A DNA stretch of 64,000 nt from Plasmodium brasilianum (Eukaryota > Apicomplexa > Aconoidasida > Haemosporida > Plasmodiidae), in assembly GCF_023973825.1 (NCBI RefSeq), contig NC_090121.1:826001-890000 (forward strand), given 5' to 3'. Under the pieces are notes generated by a model. It saw nothing but the letters and a program-made list of their open reading frames with translations. It ran no database searches and had not been told where the DNA came from. Every line of letters begins with the position of its first letter. Within the stretch, counting starts at the first letter, position 1. The translations under genes and the position numbers were made by a program. Of this stretch, positions 59,087 to 64,000 are shown one piece after another.

Positions 59087-62000
59087 ATGGCCTTCAAGTG
59101 GCTTCTAATCTCCGTAATAGTATTCGGAAAAAAGGTACTCACATTAAATATAGTAAATAGTATATTCTACCAGAAGGACGAGATAAACAACTTAACATTT
59201 TCACTAGATCATAGAGCAAGAGAAAAAGCAGAAAGAGCAAAGCTACATTTTAAAAATGGGGAAATATCATATGTTTATAGTGATAATGGTATTTCTTCAA
59301 TATTTACATTAACAGCTGAAAAGGATATAAAAGAATTTTTTTCTCTTAATGAAGACATAAAATCATGCGATTATTTTATAACAAAAGGGGGTTTATTAAA
59401 TAGAGAAAAAAAGCATAAATGTTTTAGAGAAACGTTTTGTGGAATAGTACCAAATTTTAAATATATAAAAAAGAAAAAAAAAGAAAATGATATTTTACTA
59501 TATTGTGCTTATTTTAACGAAACACATATAATTATTTATCATGTTGGGAAACCAAAAATTTTAGAACCTAACATAACATATGAAAATATTTTTTTTGAAA
59601 AAGATAAAAAGGGTATCATTAATTGTTATGCTATGGATATTGATATACGATATGTACATGTATATGCAACAAATGAATGTGTACATAATTATTTTTTAGA
59701 ATATATTAAAGAAGCATGTCAAGGGAAAAAATATTGTGAACTTGATTTTACGACAATTAAAAATGGGGAAAATTGTCCTATGAGTAAAAATATTTTTATC
59801 ACAGTGCAATATACATGTGTAGCAACATGTAATCCTAAATTGAACGAAATTTGTGATATACATAATTCAAACGGATTGATGCAAACGTGCAAATATGGAT
59901 ATAATATGGCAATAGAACTATCTGATGAATGCGAGAGAAATTATACATGTGGTAATAGTGATATTTGTTCTGTTAATGCATACTGTAACGAATCTAGTAA
60001 AACATGTAAATGCAAAACTTCCTTATTACCATTCATTTCAAATAATTGTGTGTATAATAACATATGCAAAGTTTTGACATGTCCTGAGAATTCAACATGT
60101 GAAAAAGTAGACAATGAAGAAAAAGGAGAATGTAAATGTCAAAAAGATAAATATTTTTATAAAAATAGATGCTATAATAAATATGATTTAGAATTAGCTA
60201 TAAAGATGGAATTACCTATACGAAGGAGAACATATTATGAACATACATTATATGATGGGTTATCATTACGACCTGAACATATTTATATGCAGTGTGAAAA
60301 TGGCTACTATATTGAAGTTGTCAATGCATATGCTTCATGTTATCATGTTTCATTTGAAAAAAATTATATGAAATATATAACTGATTATTTAAAACGCGCA
60401 TGCAATGGAAAAACCAGGTGCGCTTATGGAAATAGTATAGACGCTGTAGAACATATTGACATTGACAATATGTGTAATGAGCATAAAGTCATTTTTCACT
60501 ATGAGTATTTGTGTGCACAAGATGATAAAATAGGGAAACCGCTCCTCATGTTGGAGGGTTCTACTCTTCCCTTAACATCTCCTCCACAGATGGGAATTAT
60601 TGCTCCAGGTGGAAATGATATGCACAATTTGTTTGTTCAAATGCAGGGTGGGTCAAAGGTTCACACAGAAGGGGGAATGAAATGGGCAGCAAAAAGGACA
60701 ATGGAAAGGACAGTCTCAAGCCCAGTGGCACTATCTGTGGAAGAGATTAATCCTGCACAAAGCTATAACAGGTTTAAAAGAAAAAGCGAAATATTCAGAA
60801 GCAGGTTTTCAAGTAAAATACGGTGCGATGGTGGAACGATAACAGTAACAACTGCTCTTTTAAAAACAGGAGATGGTTGTGAGGATTTAAATATGACTTC
60901 ATCTGTTAAGTCTTACTGTGATGGGTTAAGTGATTGTGATATAGGATTAACACATCATTTCGATACTTATTGCATAAACGATCAATATCTTTTCGTATCG
61001 TACGAATGCTTAGACTTATGTACATATTGTCCACCTAACTCTTCATGTTATGGTAACAAATATAATTATAAATGTTTATGTGATAGCCCATATATAAGTA
61101 TTCGAAATAACACCGCTTGCCAAGCACCTACAAATTGCAGCGTTGCAGTGTGTGGAAAAAATCAAGTATGTAAACAAATAAATAATGATCAGTTCATATG
61201 TGAATGTAATAGTGGATACAAAAATGTAAATGGTACATGTGTCATTGACGACAACTGTGATCTGTTATGTCCATCAAATAAATCTTGTATAATTGAAAAT
61301 GGGGAAAAGATATGTAAATGTACTAACGGACTTTCCTTAGTAAATGGTGTTTGTGTATGTAGTGATGATCATATTATTAATAATGAAAATTTATGTATAC
61401 CTAAAAATAAATGTAAAAGAAAAGAATACACAAATATATGTAAAAATAAGAATGAAGAATGTTCTTATGATGCAAAGGAAGACATTGTAAAATGTGTATG
61501 TATGGAACACTACTTTAGAACTGATAGAGGTGATTGTAAACCTATTAATTATTGTGAGAATTTAAAATGTAATGAAAATGAAGAATGTAAAATTGTAAAC
61601 TATAAAGCTACATGTGAATGCAAACAAAATTTAAAGAGAAATACTTTAGGTCAATGTGTTTATAATAATTTATGCTTAATTAATAATGGGAATTGCCCTA
61701 TAGATTCCAACTGTATGTATTACTTAAACAAACCACATGAATGTGTTTGTCATAAACAAGGTTTTGTTGCTCACAAAGGTAAATGCGTCTTACTAGACAA
61801 GTGTAATGAAGGTAATACGTGTTCAGAAAATTCTATCTGTGTTAATGTAATGAATAAAGAACCTATCTGTATATGCACATTTAATTATTTTAAAAAAGAT
61901 GGTCTATGTATATTACAAAATCCTTGCTTAAAAGATAATGGAGGTTGCTCAAGAAATTCAAATTGTATATTTAAAAATAATAAAATTACATGTGCATGTA

Positions 62001-63058
62001 AAGAAAATTATTTAAATCTTAATAATTCATGTGTACCTAAAACTACAAATATGGATAAATCTTTTACCTTCACTTATGATAAAGATGTATCTATTGTACT
62101 AGGAAGTTGTGCTATAATAGAATTATTACATATAAATAATCAAATTATTTGGAAAACAAACTATTCAAATGAATCCTATATTTTTAATTATGAATTTCCC
62201 ACATCTGGACAGTTGATTGCTCAAATTAAAAATCAGTTTAGTAGTAGTATACTTTATTTAAAAAAGAAAGCCCAAAATGATTTTGTCTATGACGACTTTC
62301 ACATGGAACATAAATCCTGCAAATACGAAAACGTGTTCTTCTACAGTCACAGGGATGGAAATGCGGAGCCGGGTGAACTGGGTGAGCCCTTTGCGCAGGA
62401 TGCGCAGGGCGAATGACAGTTTCCGTGTTGTCAACAAAATTTGTCCTCACGCAAAAATGCATACACGCGTACATATGTATAAACAAACATACACATAAAT
62501 ATACATATATACATATATAAGTATATATATATATATGTACATACATCAAGCTGCGTGCTTGCCTTACCAATTTTTTAAACACCTAAGAATTTTTTTAAAT
62601 TTATAACATGCATATGTGCATGCACTTAAAGTTAAACTTATTCCTTAACAAAAACTTTTCGCATGTACATAGCGTGCGTATCTTGATATATGCGCGCTTG
62701 TGTACATATATATATATATATTCCCATTCATGCACCTTCCCATACAACCTTCCGTACTACCTCCCTTAATACATACATTACTAGAACTCATTCTTACACT
62801 TTCAACAACTAGACCGCTGCAAATCTTGTTATATGATTTACTCCCTCAGACATGTGGCTTCATTCGACGAATTTATTAACCCCATTCCTGCTTTCACTGT
62901 ACAAAGGGTTCATGTGCACAAATGTAGATATATACGTATTTGTGTATATATATGTAAATATCGTATACATCTGTGCAAAACTGATGCTTCCCCTCGTACG
63001 CACTCCAAAGAAACATAGCAAAAGGGGGAAAAACCACTTACACAAATTAAAGTGTTAA
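59087..63058 (+). CDS. Secreted/surface protein with three SUEL-lectin-like and ten EGF-like modules
   Basis: Start placed at 59087 (MAFKWLLISVIVFGKKVLTL), a good signal peptide; an in-frame ATG at 59027 would add 20 residues before it. Exon 1 is 59087-62381. Module order: unique domain (1-160), SUEL-like lectin 1 (about 165-245, ECVHNYFLEYIKEACQGKKY...YTC), two EGF-like (250-375), SUEL-like 2 (about 390-475), low-complexity linker, SUEL-like 3 (about 577-641, CDGGTITV...YECLDLC), eight EGF-like (645-985, such as CLKDNGGCSRNSNC), then a beta-rich tail. Unspliced, the frame ends at 62416 without a membrane anchor. A GTGAGC donor at 62382 joins in phase to 62850-63058, adding a hydrophobic stretch (VDIYVFVYIYVNIVYICAKL) and a basic tail. 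That exon is inference. This resembles genes I recall as EGF-like membrane protein in some Plasmodium species. Confidence 0.8.
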
Positions 63059-63408
63059 AAGTATAAAATGACAAGAATTAACTAAGAGGTATGGTTCAAA
63101 ATGAAACAAATTTGTCTTAGAACTTCTAGTATTTACGTAGAAAAACAGGTAACAAAAACGATTTCCTGCATAGGTTTCAGTTTCAGTTTGCTCATGAGAT
63201 ATTCGCCCTGAAATTCATTTTGTAACTTAGTTTCCTATCCGTTTTGTCAGTTTAATTCCCACCATTTTTGCCACTTGGTACCCTATCCATTTTGTCATTT
63301 GCCTTCCCATTCGTTTTGTCATTTGCTTTCCCATCCGTTTTGTCATTTGCTTTCCCTCCGATTTGTCAGTTGTTCACCCGCTCACCCGTTTCAACGCTAT
63401 TTTCTATA
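63059..63408. other. Convergent intergenic region
   Basis: Short region between the lectin-EGF gene and the - strand hydrolase. It holds a degenerate ~20-bp repeat (CCNTTTTGTCATTTGCTTTC-type) at 63285-63365, about four copies. No gene recognised. Confidence 0.55.
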
Positions 63409-64000
63409 CTAGAGCGAATTTCTCTTCCATTTTTCGAAAAAAAAATCAGAGATCTTGGTTTTTTTACTTTGGCAAAAATTGATATTCAATTCTTTGCTAC
63501 ATAGTAACAGGGGGGTATGTTCATCTGCTTCTTTCTCTATATCCTCGGAAAAATCAATTAAAATTTCAAAGTGCATACAAAGAGGATTAACTACCTTTTG
63601 GACGTTTGTATAATGTATATATGGAAACGTACATATACGAAAGAGTCTTAATAATTTAAGAAAATTTGTTAACTCCTTATGGATGTATAGACCGCTCTCA
63701 TCGACGATCTGACGAGGAGTAGAATGAATATATATTTTTATATTGTATTGTGATAAGTTCTCTAACGCACTATTTTCAATATTCGTATTGTAAATATTTT
63801 TATTAAAACTAGGATCTAAAAAATAAAGAGAGTCAATCAAGGACCAAAAAAAGAATTTTTCTTTAGCTTCTCTTAGTAGAGAAAATAAAACTGTGCATCC
63901 TTTACTAAATCCAATTAAAATTAGTTTTCCCTTTATCCCTTCTTTCCGATTTATATTGTTACACTCGTTACAAGGTTTTTCTTCAATGTTATTTTTGCTT
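63409..64000 (-). CDS. C2orf69-like (UPF0565) alpha/beta-hydrolase-fold protein, truncated by window edge
   Basis: The - strand frame is open from the window edge (63999) to a stop at 63409, about 196 residues of the C-terminal part. It shows KLILIGFSKGCTVLFSLLRE, a strand-nucleophile elbow-helix motif (G-F-S-K-G, with Ser in the nucleophile position). Further on are DSLYFLDPSFN (Asp after a strand), IYIHSTPRQIVDESGLYIHK and ELTNFLKLLRLF, resembling the FSKG and 'HvTPyQv.D..R.wI.kE...F' pattern I associate with the C2orf69 family (mitochondrial in mammals). The N-terminal part lies outside. Family assignment is tentative; an alpha/beta-hydrolase fold is more secure. Confidence 0.58.
   Translation of the reverse strand, partial: SKNNIEEKPCNECNNINRKEGIKGKLILIGFSKGCTVLFSLLREAKEKFFFWSLIDSLYFLDPSFNKNIYNTNIENSALENLSQYNIKIYIHSTPRQIVDESGLYIHKELTNFLKLLRLFRICTFPYIHYTNVQKVVNPLCMHFEILIDFSEDIEKEADEHTPLLLCSKELNINFCQSKKTKISDFFFEKWKRNSL

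Overview
This window is nuclear DNA of a malaria parasite (Plasmodium). The evidence is extreme A+T content, long poly-A and poly-T tracts (one run of 123 A), Asn/Lys-rich low-complexity inserts in proteins, many short introns with GT..AG ends, and microsatellites and minisatellites in introns and flanks. The enolase carries the EWGWS insert typical of Plasmodium. From memory, the order methionine aminopeptidase - Cpn60/HSP60 - ribonucleotide reductase R4 - enolase matches P. falciparum chromosome 10. The base composition and the EGF/lectin gene look more like a non-falciparum primate malaria parasite, but the species cannot be fixed from the sequence alone.

Layout. 1-693: 3' part of a type 1 methionine aminopeptidase. 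2332-4578 (+): RMI1-like OB-fold protein. 5115-7016 (-): non-canonical poly(A)/U polymerase-type nucleotidyltransferase. 8488-10698 (-): mitochondrial HSP60 in two exons, with a 15 x 12-bp minisatellite in the intron. 12020-14254 (-): tubulin-folding cofactor C, rebuilt here from seven small exons. 16069-18159 (+): ribonucleotide reductase small subunit R4, five exons. 20607-23158 (+): enolase, two exons. 23159-27672: 4.5 kb without a clear gene but with a 0.5 kb minisatellite. 27673-29229 (+): unknown basic protein. 30150-31061 (-): unknown protein with two membrane segments. 33567-35717 (+): Rab3GAP non-catalytic-subunit-like beta-propeller protein. 36969-40313 (-): large Asn-rich unknown protein. 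40314-46542: sparse region holding probable small multi-exon genes. 46543-48705 (+): SART1/Snu66. 49617-52354 (-): TFIIH p62/Tfb1, three exons. 53732-55531 (-): SPF30/SMNDC1, four exons. 59087-63058 (+): secreted or surface protein with three SUEL-lectin-like and ten EGF-like modules and a proposed separate transmembrane exon. 63409-64000 (-): C2orf69-like alpha/beta-hydrolase, cut by the window edge.

How the genes relate. This is eukaryotic chromosome with single-gene transcription units, not operons. Most genes are housekeeping: N-terminal methionine removal, protein folding (HSP60, TBCC), dNTP supply, glycolysis, Rab control, transcription (TFIIH) and splicing (SART1 and SPF30, both linked to the U4/U6.U5 tri-snRNP). 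The genes with most biological interest are the lectin-EGF surface protein, the RMI1-like protein with two C-terminal SUMO-interaction-like motifs, the R4 subunit with a substituted iron ligand, and several small spliced genes or orphan exons that single-frame ORF calling would miss.
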